Source: JACZWZ01 sp036478235
GTDB taxonomy: Bacteria; Actinomycetota; Acidimicrobiia; Spongiisociales; UBA11373
NCBI GenBank assembly: GCA_036478235.1
Contig: JAZGDZ010000095.1
Span: 1 to 59,745 of the forward strand
DNA length: 59,745 nt
Reading direction: 5' to 3'
The translations under genes were made by a program, and so were the position numbers. How positions within the stretch are numbered: position 1 is the first letter of the stretch; each line of letters begins with the position of its first letter. Below, piece by piece: positions 34,571 through 43,231 of this stretch. The notes below the pieces were generated by a model. The model had not been told where the DNA came from. It made no database searches and worked only from the letters and a program-made list of their open reading frames with translations.

Positions 34571-36577
34571 GTGCAGCCGTTTCGCGTCGTCTCCGATTTC
34601 GAGCCCGCCGGAGATCAGCCGCGGGCGATCGCGGAGCTCGCCGAAGGGGTAGCCGCCGGGCACCGCTTCCAGACGCTGCTCGGCATAACCGGGTCGGGCA
34701 AGTCGGCCACGATCGCATGGCTGATCGAAGCGGTACAGAGGCCGACCCTGGTTCTCGCTCCCAACAAGGCCCTTGCCGCCCAGCTCGCCAACGAGTTCCG
34801 CCAGTTCTTCCCCGACAACCGGGTCGAGTACTTCGTGTCCTATTACGACTACTACCAGCCCGAGGCCTACATCCCGCAGAGTGACACCTACATCGAGAAG
34901 GACTCGAGCGTCAACGACGAGATCGACCGGCTGCGCCACTCGGCCACGGCCGCCCTCCTCACCCGGCGCGATGTCGTGATCGTGGCCTCGGTGTCGGCCA
35001 TCTACGGCCTGGGAAGCCCCGAACAGTACGAAGGCCAGTTGCTGCGGCTGGTGCGGGGTGTCGAATACCCGCTGTCGGACGCGATGCGGCGCCTTGTCGA
35101 CATCCAGTACGAGCGCAACGAGGTCAACCTGACGCGGGGCAACTTCCGCGTCAAGGGCGACACACTCGAGATATTCCCCGCCTACGAGCAGACGATCGTT
35201 CGCGTCGAGTACTTCGGTGACGAGGTAGAGCGGATGATGGAGATGAACCCGGTGACCGGAGAGGTCCTGCGCGAGCTGCCCGAGACGTGGGTGTATCCGG
35301 CCTCGCACTACATCACGACCGAAGAGCGGATCAAGGTGGCTACCGAAGCCATCGAGGTAGAGCTCGCCGAGCGCCTCGCCTGGCTGGAGGACAACGGCAA
35401 GCTGTTGGAGGCACAGCGGCTTCGGATGCGGACCTCGTACGACCTCGAGATGATGCGCGAGCTCGGTTACTGCAACGGCATCGAGAACTACTCGCGTCAC
35501 CTCGACGACCGCGACCCCGGCGAGGCCCCGTACACCCTGCTCGACTACTTCCCGGACGACTTCTTGATGGTGGTCGATGAGAGCCATGTCACCATCCCGC
35601 AGCTGCACGGCCAGTACGAAGGGGATCGCACCCGCAAGGAGGTCCTGGTGGAGCACGGCTTCCGCCTTCCTTCGGCGATGGACAATCGGCCGCTTCGGTT
35701 CGACGAGTGGCTGGAGCGGACTAATCAAGCCGTTCTTCTGTCGGCCACGCCCGGACCCTGGGAAACCGCAAACTCCGCACAAGTGGTGGAGCAGATCATC
35801 CGCCCCACCGGGCTGGTCGACCCGGAGGTGATCGTGAAGCCGACCCGCGGTCAAATCGACGACCTGCTGGATGAGGTGCAGCGGAGGGCTGAGGCGGACC
35901 AGAGGGTGCTGGTGACCACGCTGACGAAGAAGATGGCCGAGGATCTGACCGACTACCTGCTCGAGATGGGGGTTCGCGCCCGTTACCTCCACTCGGAGAT
36001 CGACACCCTGGAGAGGATCCAGATACTGCGCGATCTCCGCCTGGGGGAATTCGACGTGCTGGTCGGGATCAACCTCCTGCGCGAGGGTCTCGATCTACCC
36101 GAGGTGGGCCTGGTAGCCATCCTCGATGCCGACAAGGAGGGATTCCTCCGATCCGAGACATCGCTGATCCAGACCATCGGCCGAGCCTCTCGGAACGTGG
36201 ACGGTCAGGTCCTGATGTACGCCGACGAGGTCACCAAGTCGATGAAGCGGGCTCTGAACGAGACGAACCGCCGCAGGGCGCTTCAGCGGGACTTCAACGA
36301 AGCGCACGGCATCGATCCGACGACCATCCGCAAGAAGGTCTCCGACATCCTGGATATGGTCGGCTCGGCCGATGCTCCCGCGGTGCAGCGCCGCCGCCGG
36401 GAAGTGGCCGAGCGGCCTCAGATCGACCTTCCGGCCGACGATCTCGAGCGCCTCATCCGCAGCCTCGAGGAGGAAATGCGCGAAGCCGCCCGCGAGCTGA
36501 GGTTCGAGTACGCGGCCCGACTGCGCGATGAGGTGAACGAGCTGAAGCGGGAATTGAGGGAGATGGTCGAGGCCTAG
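34571..36577 (+). CDS. uvrB: excinuclease ABC subunit B
   Basis: 668 aa from GTG 34571, which starts right before PFRVVSDFEPAGDQP; a TTG at 34541 overlapping the coaE stop is the alternative. Helicase-fold damage verifier: Walker A GITGSGKS at about 38-45, beta-hairpin YYDYYQPEAYIP, DEVH-like VVDESHVT, helicase motif VI QTIGRASRN, and the C-terminal UvrC-binding UVR motif (LEEEMREAARELRFEYAA). The TAG stop is the start of a stem-loop repeat. Confidence 0.96.
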   Translation: MQPFRVVSDFEPAGDQPRAIAELAEGVAAGHRFQTLLGITGSGKSATIAWLIEAVQRPTLVLAPNKALAAQLANEFRQFFPDNRVEYFVSYYDYYQPEAYIPQSDTYIEKDSSVNDEIDRLRHSATAALLTRRDVVIVASVSAIYGLGSPEQYEGQLLRLVRGVEYPLSDAMRRLVDIQYERNEVNLTRGNFRVKGDTLEIFPAYEQTIVRVEYFGDEVERMMEMNPVTGEVLRELPETWVYPASHYITTEERIKVATEAIEVELAERLAWLEDNGKLLEAQRLRMRTSYDLEMMRELGYCNGIENYSRHLDDRDPGEAPYTLLDYFPDDFLMVVDESHVTIPQLHGQYEGDRTRKEVLVEHGFRLPSAMDNRPLRFDEWLERTNQAVLLSATPGPWETANSAQVVEQIIRPTGLVDPEVIVKPTRGQIDDLLDEVQRRAEADQRVLVTTLTKKMAEDLTDYLLEMGVRARYLHSEIDTLERIQILRDLRLGEFDVLVGINLLREGLDLPEVGLVAILDADKEGFLRSETSLIQTIGRASRNVDGQVLMYADEVTKSMKRALNETNRRRALQRDFNEAHGIDPTTIRKKVSDILDMVGSADAPAVQRRRREVAERPQIDLPADDLERLIRSLEEEMREAARELRFEYAARLRDEVNELKRELREMVEA

Positions 36578-36597
36578 GAGTCTACCGAGCAATACGG
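36575..36597 (+). repeat. stop-codon stem-loop repeat, copy 4
   Basis: Begins at the uvrB TAG and reads TAGGAGTCTACCGAGCAAT, matching 18 of 23 positions of the pfkA copy. Weak pairing with downstream GGAGCGGACCCC is possible. The 131-bp gap to the tatA stop contains nothing else I recognise. Confidence 0.55.
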
Positions 36598-36708
36598 AGC
36601 GGACCCCGGCCATGGTCGAGCCGAGCCGGCATCAGAGGCAGCCGTTGGCCGCTCGTCATTGGCAAGGACTCTCTCGTGGCCGCAGCTCGTGCCCCTCGAG
36701 GCGGGCTC

Positions 36709-36927
36709 TTAGTCGGCCTCTGCCTCTGCCCCGGTGTCAGTGTCGGCCTCGGCGTCGGCGCCCTCTTTGTCTTCATCTTCTTCGCCCTCGCCGGTGAGAC
36801 CCTTGCGCAGCTCGCGGGCCGACTTACCGATGGATCTCGCCAGGTCGGGAAGCTTGCGGGCACCGAAGAAGAGCAGGAGCACTGTAACGATGAGAATGAT
36901 TTCGCCGGCACCGATCTGCTTGAACAT
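36709..36927 (-). CDS. tatA: twin-arginine translocase subunit TatA
   Basis: 72 aa: one N-terminal membrane helix (GEIILIVTVLLLFFG), the FGARKLP hinge, an amphipathic helix (LARSIGKSARELRKGL) and a strongly acidic tail, the classic TatA/E form. It forms the pore for folded Tat substrates. Divergent from uvrA; no tatC is in the window. Confidence 0.93.
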   Translation of the reverse strand: MFKQIGAGEIILIVTVLLLFFGARKLPDLARSIGKSARELRKGLTGEGEEDEDKEGADAEADTDTGAEAEAD

Positions 36928-37042
36928 GGTGATGAGTGTAGGGCCGCGATCGTTGGAGCAGGGTCGCCCGGCGGACCGGGGCGGGAGAGAGAGGCCGACG
37001 GTCTGAGGTGGTGGGCCCCGCCCGGGTATGCAAATCCCACTC

Positions 37043-37073
37043 CTGAAATTCGGTCACGGTCGGAAGTTACAAT
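37043..37073 (+). promoter_or_regulatory. candidate uvrA promoter
   Basis: CTGAAA (37043-37048) and TACAAT (37068-37073) resemble -35 and -10 boxes with a 19-bp spacer, 25 bp before the uvrA GTG. No LexA/SOS box is visible nearby. Confidence 0.4.
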
Positions 37074-37098
37074 CGCCGTCCGGCGTTGGGGACGGGTT

Positions 37099-39921
37099 GT
37101 GGCCACAGATTCGATCATCATCAAGGGTGCGCGCGAGCACAACCTGAAGAACGTGTCGCTCGAGCTTCCGCGCCAGCGGCTGATCGTCTTCACCGGGCTG
37201 TCCGGCTCCGGCAAGTCTTCCCTCGCATTCGACACGATCTACGCCGAGGGTCAGCGGCGCTACGTCGAGAGCCTTTCGGCATACGCCCGCCAGTTCCTGG
37301 GCCAAATGGAAAAGCCGAACGTCGAGTTCATCGAAGGCCTGTCGCCGGCGATCTCGATCGATCAGAAAACTGCCAGCCGCAATCCGAGGTCGACGGTGGG
37401 AACCGTGACCGAGGTCCACGACTACCTGCGGCTTCTCTGGGCCCGCATCGGAGTGCCCCACTGCCCGCAGTGCGGCCGCCGCGTCGCCAGGCAGACGCCG
37501 CAGCAGATAGTGGACCAGATACTGGAGTTGGAGGAGGGCACCCGGTTCCAGGTGCTGGCCCCCGTGGTGCGCGGCCGCAAGGGGGAGTATGAGCAACTCC
37601 TCGCCGAGCTCGGCCGGGAAGGTTTCAGCAGAGCTCGAATCGACGGCGAAGTACGCGACCTGACCGAGGAGATCAGGCTCGATCGCTACTACCAACACAC
37701 GATCGAGGTGATCGTCGACCGGCTGGTCCGCAAGAACGGCATCGAGCGTCGTCTCACCGATTCCCTCGAGACGGCTTTGCGGCTTGCCGAGGGGATCGCC
37801 GGTGTCGACATCGTGGACGGTCCGACTCTCACGTTCAGTCAGCACCTGGCATGCGATCATTGCGCCATCTCATTCGAGGAGTTGCAGCCCAGGAACTTCT
37901 CCTTCAACAGCCCGTACGGGGCATGCACGGCCTGTAACGGGATCGGCACCCGGTATCAGGCGGATTGGCGTCTGGCGATTCCCGACCACGACAAGAGCCT
38001 CGCCGATGGCGCGATCCTCCCCTGGGTGGGCCGGCACCGATCCTCCTATTACCAGAGGGTCCTCGAGGGTGTGTCCCGGGAATACGGATTCGACATGAGC
38101 ACCCCGTTCGGGAAGCTCTCCAAGAAGGCGCAGAAGTTGGTTCTGGAGGGCACCGGGGACGATCCCGTCACCGTCTCCTACGTGAATCGATTCGGGAGGC
38201 AGCGGAGGTATCAGACTGTCTATGAAGGGCTGATGCCGTGGCTGAAACGTCGCCACGGGGGGGCCGAGAGCGACGGCGCCCGCGAGATGTACCAGCAGTA
38301 CATGCGACTGGTTCCCTGCGAAACGTGCGGGGGAGCGCGGCTCAACCCCGTTTCGCTTGCGGTCACAGTGGGAGAGAGGAACCTGCACGAAGTGTCGGTG
38401 CTGTCTCTGGGGGAGGCAGCCGAGTTCTTTGCCGGGCTCGAGCTCGACGAGCGGGACGGCAGGATCGCCGAATCCGTCCTGAAAGAGGTCGGGGCCCGGC
38501 TCGACTTCCTTCTCGACGTCGGGCTCGACTACCTGACGCTGGCTCGCTCGGCCGCGACCCTCGCCGGTGGCGAGGCGCAGCGAATCCGTCTCGCCACCCA
38601 GATCGGCTCCGGACTCGTCGGTGTCCTCTACATCCTGGACGAGCCGTCGATCGGGTTGCACCAGAGGGACAATCAGCGCCTCATGGAGACCTTGATCCGA
38701 CTGCGCGATCTGGGCAACACGGTCGTGGTCGTCGAGCACGACGAAGAGACGATTCGGGCGGCGGACCACATCGTCGACATCGGACCGGGTGCCGGCGAGC
38801 ACGGCGGCCGAATAGTGGCCGAGGGGCCGCTGGCGGCGATCGTGTCCGAGCCCACGTCGATCACCGGCGACTACCTGACGGGGCGTCGCTCGATACCGGT
38901 CCCTGAAAAGCGGCGCAGCACCGGTGATGCCACCATTCGCGTAGTCGGCGCCGCCGAGAACAACCTTCAGGAGATCGATGTCGAGTTCCCGCTCGGCATG
39001 TTCATAACCGTCACCGGGGTGTCGGGAAGCGGGAAGTCCACCCTGGTAGAGGAGATCCTCTCCAAGGCGCTGCGCTTCGAGCTGTACCGGTCGCGCGAGC
39101 TCCCGGGACGACACAAGCGGGTCGAAGGCCTCGAGCACATCGACAAGGCGATCGACATCGACCAGTCCCCGATCGGGCGGACCCCGCGCAGCAACCCGGC
39201 GACGTACACCAAGCTCTTCGACAAGATCCGGACGCTGTTTGCGTCGGTTCCGGAGGCAAAGACCCGCGGCTACAAGCCGGGCCGGTTCTCGTTCAACGTT
39301 GCCGGCGGACGGTGCGAGGCGTGCAAAGGCGACGGGACGATCAAGATAGAGATGCACTTCCTTCCCGACGTCTACATCCCCTGCGAGCAGTGCAAGAGCC
39401 GCCGCTACAACCGGGAGACCCTCGAGATCTTGTGGAAAGGGCACTCGGTCTCCGACGTGCTGGAGATGTCCGTCGAGGAAGCCCTTGCCTTCTTCGAGAA
39501 CCAGCCTCCGATCGCCCGGGTCCTGCAGACGCTGTTCGACGTGGGCCTGGGCTACATCAGGCTCGGCCAGCCCGCTCCCACCTTGTCGGGAGGAGAGGCA
39601 CAGCGAGTCAAATTGGCCAGCGAACTGGGGAAGCGTTCCACGGGGAGCACCTTCTACATCCTCGACGAGCCCACCACCGGCCTGCACTTCGAAGACGTTC
39701 GCAAGCTGCTGATCGTCCTGCAGCGCTTGGTGGACGCCGGGAACACCGTGCTGGTCATCGAGCACAATCTCGACGTAGTCAAGTCGGCCGACTGGATCAT
39801 CGATCTGGGCCCCGAAGGAGGAGCCGAGGGTGGTCGTGTCATCGCCACCGGGAGCCCGGAGACGGTCGCCGGGGTGCCGGAGTCCTACACCGGCAAGTTT
39901 CTGCGCGAGATGCTCGCTTAG
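37099..39921 (+). CDS. uvrA: excinuclease ABC subunit A
   Basis: 940 aa from GTG 37099, just before the conserved IIIKGAREHNLKNVS. Two ABC ATPase modules: Walker A GLSGSGKSS and GVSGSGKST, signatures LAGGEAQRI and LSGGEAQRV. Zinc-binding cysteine pairs CPQC, CDHC, CTAC, CETC and CEAC/CEQC are present. Damage-recognition subunit of nucleotide excision repair with UvrB and UvrC. Earlier in-frame starts would run through the tatA gene. Confidence 0.97.
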   Translation: MATDSIIIKGAREHNLKNVSLELPRQRLIVFTGLSGSGKSSLAFDTIYAEGQRRYVESLSAYARQFLGQMEKPNVEFIEGLSPAISIDQKTASRNPRSTVGTVTEVHDYLRLLWARIGVPHCPQCGRRVARQTPQQIVDQILELEEGTRFQVLAPVVRGRKGEYEQLLAELGREGFSRARIDGEVRDLTEEIRLDRYYQHTIEVIVDRLVRKNGIERRLTDSLETALRLAEGIAGVDIVDGPTLTFSQHLACDHCAISFEELQPRNFSFNSPYGACTACNGIGTRYQADWRLAIPDHDKSLADGAILPWVGRHRSSYYQRVLEGVSREYGFDMSTPFGKLSKKAQKLVLEGTGDDPVTVSYVNRFGRQRRYQTVYEGLMPWLKRRHGGAESDGAREMYQQYMRLVPCETCGGARLNPVSLAVTVGERNLHEVSVLSLGEAAEFFAGLELDERDGRIAESVLKEVGARLDFLLDVGLDYLTLARSAATLAGGEAQRIRLATQIGSGLVGVLYILDEPSIGLHQRDNQRLMETLIRLRDLGNTVVVVEHDEETIRAADHIVDIGPGAGEHGGRIVAEGPLAAIVSEPTSITGDYLTGRRSIPVPEKRRSTGDATIRVVGAAENNLQEIDVEFPLGMFITVTGVSGSGKSTLVEEILSKALRFELYRSRELPGRHKRVEGLEHIDKAIDIDQSPIGRTPRSNPATYTKLFDKIRTLFASVPEAKTRGYKPGRFSFNVAGGRCEACKGDGTIKIEMHFLPDVYIPCEQCKSRRYNRETLEILWKGHSVSDVLEMSVEEALAFFENQPPIARVLQTLFDVGLGYIRLGQPAPTLSGGEAQRVKLASELGKRSTGSTFYILDEPTTGLHFEDVRKLLIVLQRLVDAGNTVLVIEHNLDVVKSADWIIDLGPEGGAEGGRVIATGSPETVAGVPESYTGKFLREMLA

Positions 39922-40166
39922 TGCCCCGACCGGCAACGTTCGCCGCGTTGAGAACGGCCAGTGACGCCGCTGGCTGTGTCCTCGTCCTCGACGCAGTGCA
40001 CGACTGCGCCTTCGTCCTGCGTCCTTGCAAGCGACGTAGCACTCTGCGTCGCCCACAGGGCGACACACCCATGCGGAGGCGCTTCGGGGCCGAGCAGGAC
40101 CCGAACGCTGGAGCCAGACCCCTGCCTCGCTCCCAACATCACCAACGTCACCGGCCAGGGCACTAG
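39922..40166. other. repeat-filled intergenic space uvrA to methyltransferase
   Basis: 245 bp without a convincing gene. It contains several short inverted repeats (for example GACGCAG/CTGCG near 39990-40006), copy 3 of the dispersed repeat (40045-40116), and a 31-nt segment (40137-40167) also found, with 3 mismatches, inside the CsaA-like gene. A 31-codon frame from the ATG at 40071 lies within the repeat and is not shared by copy 2. Confidence 0.65.
40045..40116 (+). repeat. dispersed intergenic repeat, copy 3
   Basis: GCGTCGCCCACAGGGCGAC hairpin followed by CATGCGGAGGCGCTTCGGGG and GACCCGAACGCTGGAGCCA. From CATGCGG onward it differs from the reverse complement of copy 1 at only two positions over 46 nt. 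Confidence 0.88.
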
Positions 40167-40826
40167 GTGACCTGGGACGGCGAGGCCGCGACGTGGTGGG
40201 CGGCGGAGGTCGAAACGGATCCGGCCTACGCGAGGGACGTCGACCCGCTGTTGCGTGAGCTCATGCCGGTCCCGGCCGGGACGCTGCTGGACCTCGGGTG
40301 TGGGACGGGCCGCCTGCTGACCGCCGGGGCGGTCGGAGTCGATACGTCGGTGGACCTGCTGCAACTGGCGACGGGCAACGTCGTCGCCGCTGATATCAGG
40401 TCGCTCCCGTTCGACACCGCATCGTTCGACACCGCTTACGCGGTATTGGTCCTGGAACATCTGGAAGACCCGGCTGCGGTCTTCGGCGAGGTGGGGCGCG
40501 TCGTGAAACCGGGGGGTCGGTTTGTGATGGTCCTCAACCATCCGATCTTCACCGCACCCGGCTCGGGGCCGCTCCTGGATACGGACGGTGAAGTCCTGTG
40601 GCGCTTTGGGGCTTATCTCCGACAGGGACACAGCGACGAGCCGGCCGGCCCGAGTTCGATTCGTTTCCATCACCGCCCCCTGGGAAGCCTGATGACGGTG
40701 GCGGCCGAAGCGGGTTGGCTGCTGGAAAGACTCGAGGAGAGGCCGGCCGGGGATGCGGCAGACCCACTTCTGGCAGCTCAGGGCAATGTCCCTCGGTTGC
40801 TCGGGGTGCGGTGGCGGAGGCTGTAG
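40167..40826 (+). CDS. class I SAM-dependent methyltransferase
   Basis: 219 aa, GTG start within the end of a repeat segment. Motif I LLDLGCGTGRL, motif II GVDTSVDLLQLA, and VLVLEHLEDP with VKPGGRFVMVL are typical of UbiE/type-11 small-molecule methyltransferases. The acceptor is unknown; the resemblance is to methyltransferases acting on quinones or other small metabolites rather than DNA. Followed directly by the heptamer hairpin before uvrC. Confidence 0.82.
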   Translation: MTWDGEAATWWAAEVETDPAYARDVDPLLRELMPVPAGTLLDLGCGTGRLLTAGAVGVDTSVDLLQLATGNVVAADIRSLPFDTASFDTAYAVLVLEHLEDPAAVFGEVGRVVKPGGRFVMVLNHPIFTAPGSGPLLDTDGEVLWRFGAYLRQGHSDEPAGPSSIRFHHRPLGSLMTVAAEAGWLLERLEERPAGDAADPLLAAQGNVPRLLGVRWRRL

Positions 40827-40916
40827 GTGTCAGGGATTGGGCATTAGGGATTAGGCATTAGGTCATACTCTTCCTAACGCCTAACGCCTAACGCCTAACG
40901 CCTAACTCCTAACACC
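40826..40916. repeat. inverted heptamer array before uvrC
   Basis: Right arm: six tandem 7-bp units (CCTAACG x4, CCTAACT, CCTAACA) at 40873-40914. Left arm (40826-40862): five diverged units of the inverse, such as GGCATTA and GGGATTA. The arms pair over about 37 nt around TCATACTCTT plus one extra unit. Most left-arm differences are A in place of G, which would be G-U pairs in a minus-strand RNA. It starts at the methyltransferase stop and ends 4 nt before the uvrC ATG. Confidence 0.88.
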
Positions 40917-40920
40917 TTCC

Positions 40921-42768
40921 ATGCTCCGACCACCATCCGAAGAGATCCCAGACGCCCCCGGCGCCTATCAGTTCCGAGATCGCCACGGGGCGATCCTCTA
41001 CGTGGGAAAGGCCAAGTCGCTGCGCAAGCGGGTCGGCTCCTATTTTGCTCGTGACCTGCCGGCTCGCACCCGAACGATGGTGGAGCTCGCCGAATCGGTG
41101 GATTGGATAGTCACCGAGACCGAGGTGGAGGCGGTGATGGTCGAGTACACGCTCATCCAGAAGCACAAGCCTCGCTTCAACATTCGGCTCCGCGACGACA
41201 AGTCCTACCCGTTCCTGGCCATCACTCGCTCCGAAGAGTGGCCCCGGGCGACGGTGATGCGGGGCAAGCGGCGCAAGGGAACCGAGTACTTCGGACCGTA
41301 CGCACACGCCTACGCCATCAGGCAGACGCTCGACCTCCTGCTGCGCACCTTCCCGGTCCGTACCTGCTCGAACGCAAAATTCCGACGCCACCAGGCACAG
41401 GGGCGCCCCTGCCTCCTCTTCCACATCGAGCGATGCTCGGCCCCATGCGTCGCCGAGATCTCGAGCGAGAGTTACGCGGCACACGTGGAGGGGCTCGCCG
41501 ACTTCCTGGCCGGCAACAGCGACCACATCGTCCGCAAGATCCGCGCCGAAATGGAGGCGGCATCTGGGGCCCTCGAGTTCGAAAAGGCGGCGCGCCAGCG
41601 CGATCGGCTCGCCGCGGTCGAAAAGGCACTCGCCCGTCAAGAGGTGGTGTCGACCCGCAGGGAGGACTTCGACCTCTTTGCGATCGAGGAGGACGATCTC
41701 GAGGCGTCGCTCGTCGTCCTCAACGTCCGCAAGGGCCGAGTCAGTGGACGGCGGGCCACGATCGTCGACAAGGTCGAAGAGGTGACGACGGCTGAGCTGA
41801 CCGAGCGAATGCTCAGCCAGGCATACGGCTCCGAGCCTCCTCCGCCCGAAGTGCTGGTCCAGACGGTGCCGGAGGATGTTCCACTCTGGACCGCTTGGCT
41901 CGAATATCGCCGCGGCACCAGCGTGTCGCTACGGATGCCGCAACGTGGTGCCAAGCGCCGCCTGATGGACACGGCTGCGATCAATGCGGGCGAGGCCTTT
42001 GCCCGCCACCGGCTGCGGCGCCAGAACGATCACAACGCCCGGGCACGAGCGTTGTGCTCTCTCCAGGATTCACTCGGCCTCCCCGAGCCGCCGCTGCGGA
42101 TCGAGGCATTCGACATCGCCACGATCCAGGGAAGGGACACGGTGGGGTCCATGGTCGTGATGGAGGATGGGCTTCCCCGACGCGGCCAGTACCGGCGGTT
42201 CAAGATCCGAGACGTCGACGGTCAGGACGATTTCGCCGCCATGGAAGAGGTGGTGCGTCGGCGGCTCACGGCATATCTGGCGGAGCGTGAGCGACCGGTC
42301 GAGGAGACGGGGAAGTTCGCCTACCCGCCCTCGTTGCTGCTGGTCGACGGTGGAGCGGGCCAGGTCTCGCGCGCGGTGAAGGTCGTCGACGAGCTCGACC
42401 TGGAGATCCCGGTGGCCGGTCTCGCCAAGCGGATGGAGGAGGTGTACCTGCCGGGGCGAGCGGAACCGGTACGCATCCCCCGGGGTGAGGAGGCGCTCTA
42501 CCTCCTGCAGCGGGTCCGGGATGAGGCCCATCGCTTCGCCAACGCCTACCACAAATCCCTGCGCGGCCGTCGTATGGTTGACTCGGTACTCGACGGGGTA
42601 CGCGGGATCGGCCCGGCGCGCAAGAAGGCCCTGATGCGCAGGTTCGGTTCACTGAAGCGCATCCGCGAGGCAGGCGTCGCAGATTTGCAGGAGATCCTCC
42701 CCGATGACATCGCAGTCCGGCTCCACGAGGTCCTCCACGGAGGAAGCGTGGGCATTGTTCGAGAGTGA
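40921..42768 (+). CDS. uvrC: excinuclease ABC subunit C
   Basis: 615 aa. N-terminal GIY-YIG-type nuclease (GAYQFRDRHGAILYVGKAKS), a cysteine region, the UVR motif binding UvrB (SGALEFEKAARQRD), the RNase H-like 5' nuclease (EAFDIATIQGRDTVGSMVV, LLVDGGAGQVSRA, RDEAHRFANAYH) and a C-terminal helix-hairpin-helix (VRGIGPARKKALM). The ATG comes directly after the heptamer hairpin, with no normal ribosome site, so translation may be influenced by that structure. Its end overlaps ogt by 65 bp. Confidence 0.96.
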   Translation: MLRPPSEEIPDAPGAYQFRDRHGAILYVGKAKSLRKRVGSYFARDLPARTRTMVELAESVDWIVTETEVEAVMVEYTLIQKHKPRFNIRLRDDKSYPFLAITRSEEWPRATVMRGKRRKGTEYFGPYAHAYAIRQTLDLLLRTFPVRTCSNAKFRRHQAQGRPCLLFHIERCSAPCVAEISSESYAAHVEGLADFLAGNSDHIVRKIRAEMEAASGALEFEKAARQRDRLAAVEKALARQEVVSTRREDFDLFAIEEDDLEASLVVLNVRKGRVSGRRATIVDKVEEVTTAELTERMLSQAYGSEPPPPEVLVQTVPEDVPLWTAWLEYRRGTSVSLRMPQRGAKRRLMDTAAINAGEAFARHRLRRQNDHNARARALCSLQDSLGLPEPPLRIEAFDIATIQGRDTVGSMVVMEDGLPRRGQYRRFKIRDVDGQDDFAAMEEVVRRRLTAYLAERERPVEETGKFAYPPSLLLVDGGAGQVSRAVKVVDELDLEIPVAGLAKRMEEVYLPGRAEPVRIPRGEEALYLLQRVRDEAHRFANAYHKSLRGRRMVDSVLDGVRGIGPARKKALMRRFGSLKRIREAGVADLQEILPDDIAVRLHEVLHGGSVGIVRE

Positions 42769-43231
42769 GTTCGGCAAGGGCTGGATTCGAGGGGACGACG
42801 GCGGAGTACCGAACCACATCGCCCTACCCGGGTCTGGTGAGCCGCCCGGTGCCGGTGCTGAGACGGTGCCCCCCGCGGGCATCGCGGAGGTCATCGCCCA
42901 GATCGCGGCCGCCCTGGAGGGGAATCCGACTCTGGGGGTGGGTGACGATTACGTCGACCGAGCCGCCCGCACCCCCCTGGACCTTGCGATATACGTCACC
43001 GTGGCTGCCATCCCTCCCGGCGAGACCGTCACATATGCCGAAGTGGCGAGACGTGTTGGACGCCCCGGTGCGGCTCGCGCCGTGGGGGCCGCCATGGCCC
43101 GCAACCCCTTCCCCCCGCTCATCCCGTGCCACCGGGTCGTCGGGGCCGACGGCTCCCTTCGCGGCTATGCCGGGGGGCTGGCCCTGAAGCGGCGGCTGCT
43201 CGGGTTGGAGGAGGGCAATGCCACCGAATAA
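42704..43231 (+). CDS. ogt: methylated-DNA-protein cysteine methyltransferase (Ogt/MGMT)
   Basis: 175 aa. Active-site motif PCHRVVGADGSLRGYAGGL with the alkyl-acceptor cysteine, and the DNA-binding helix TVTYAEVARRVGRPGAARAV. Directly reverses O6-alkylguanine. The ATG at 42704 has a GGAG site 10 nt upstream but lies inside uvrC in another frame; a TTG at 42750 would shorten the overlap. Directly precedes rapZ (14-bp overlap). Confidence 0.93.
   Translation: MTSQSGSTRSSTEEAWALFESEFGKGWIRGDDGGVPNHIALPGSGEPPGAGAETVPPAGIAEVIAQIAAALEGNPTLGVGDDYVDRAARTPLDLAIYVTVAAIPPGETVTYAEVARRVGRPGAARAVGAAMARNPFPPLIPCHRVVGADGSLRGYAGGLALKRRLLGLEEGNATE

Noticed and set aside
36928..37098. SOS (LexA) box upstream of uvrA
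   Set aside because: No GAAC-N4-GTTC-type palindrome is present in this gap or before uvrB or uvrC.
40071..40166. Small gene MRRRFGAEQDPNAGA in the dispersed repeat
   Set aside because: The frame is shared by copies 1 and 3 only near its start, the C-terminal parts differ and copy 2 is frameshifted, with no ribosome site at any copy.
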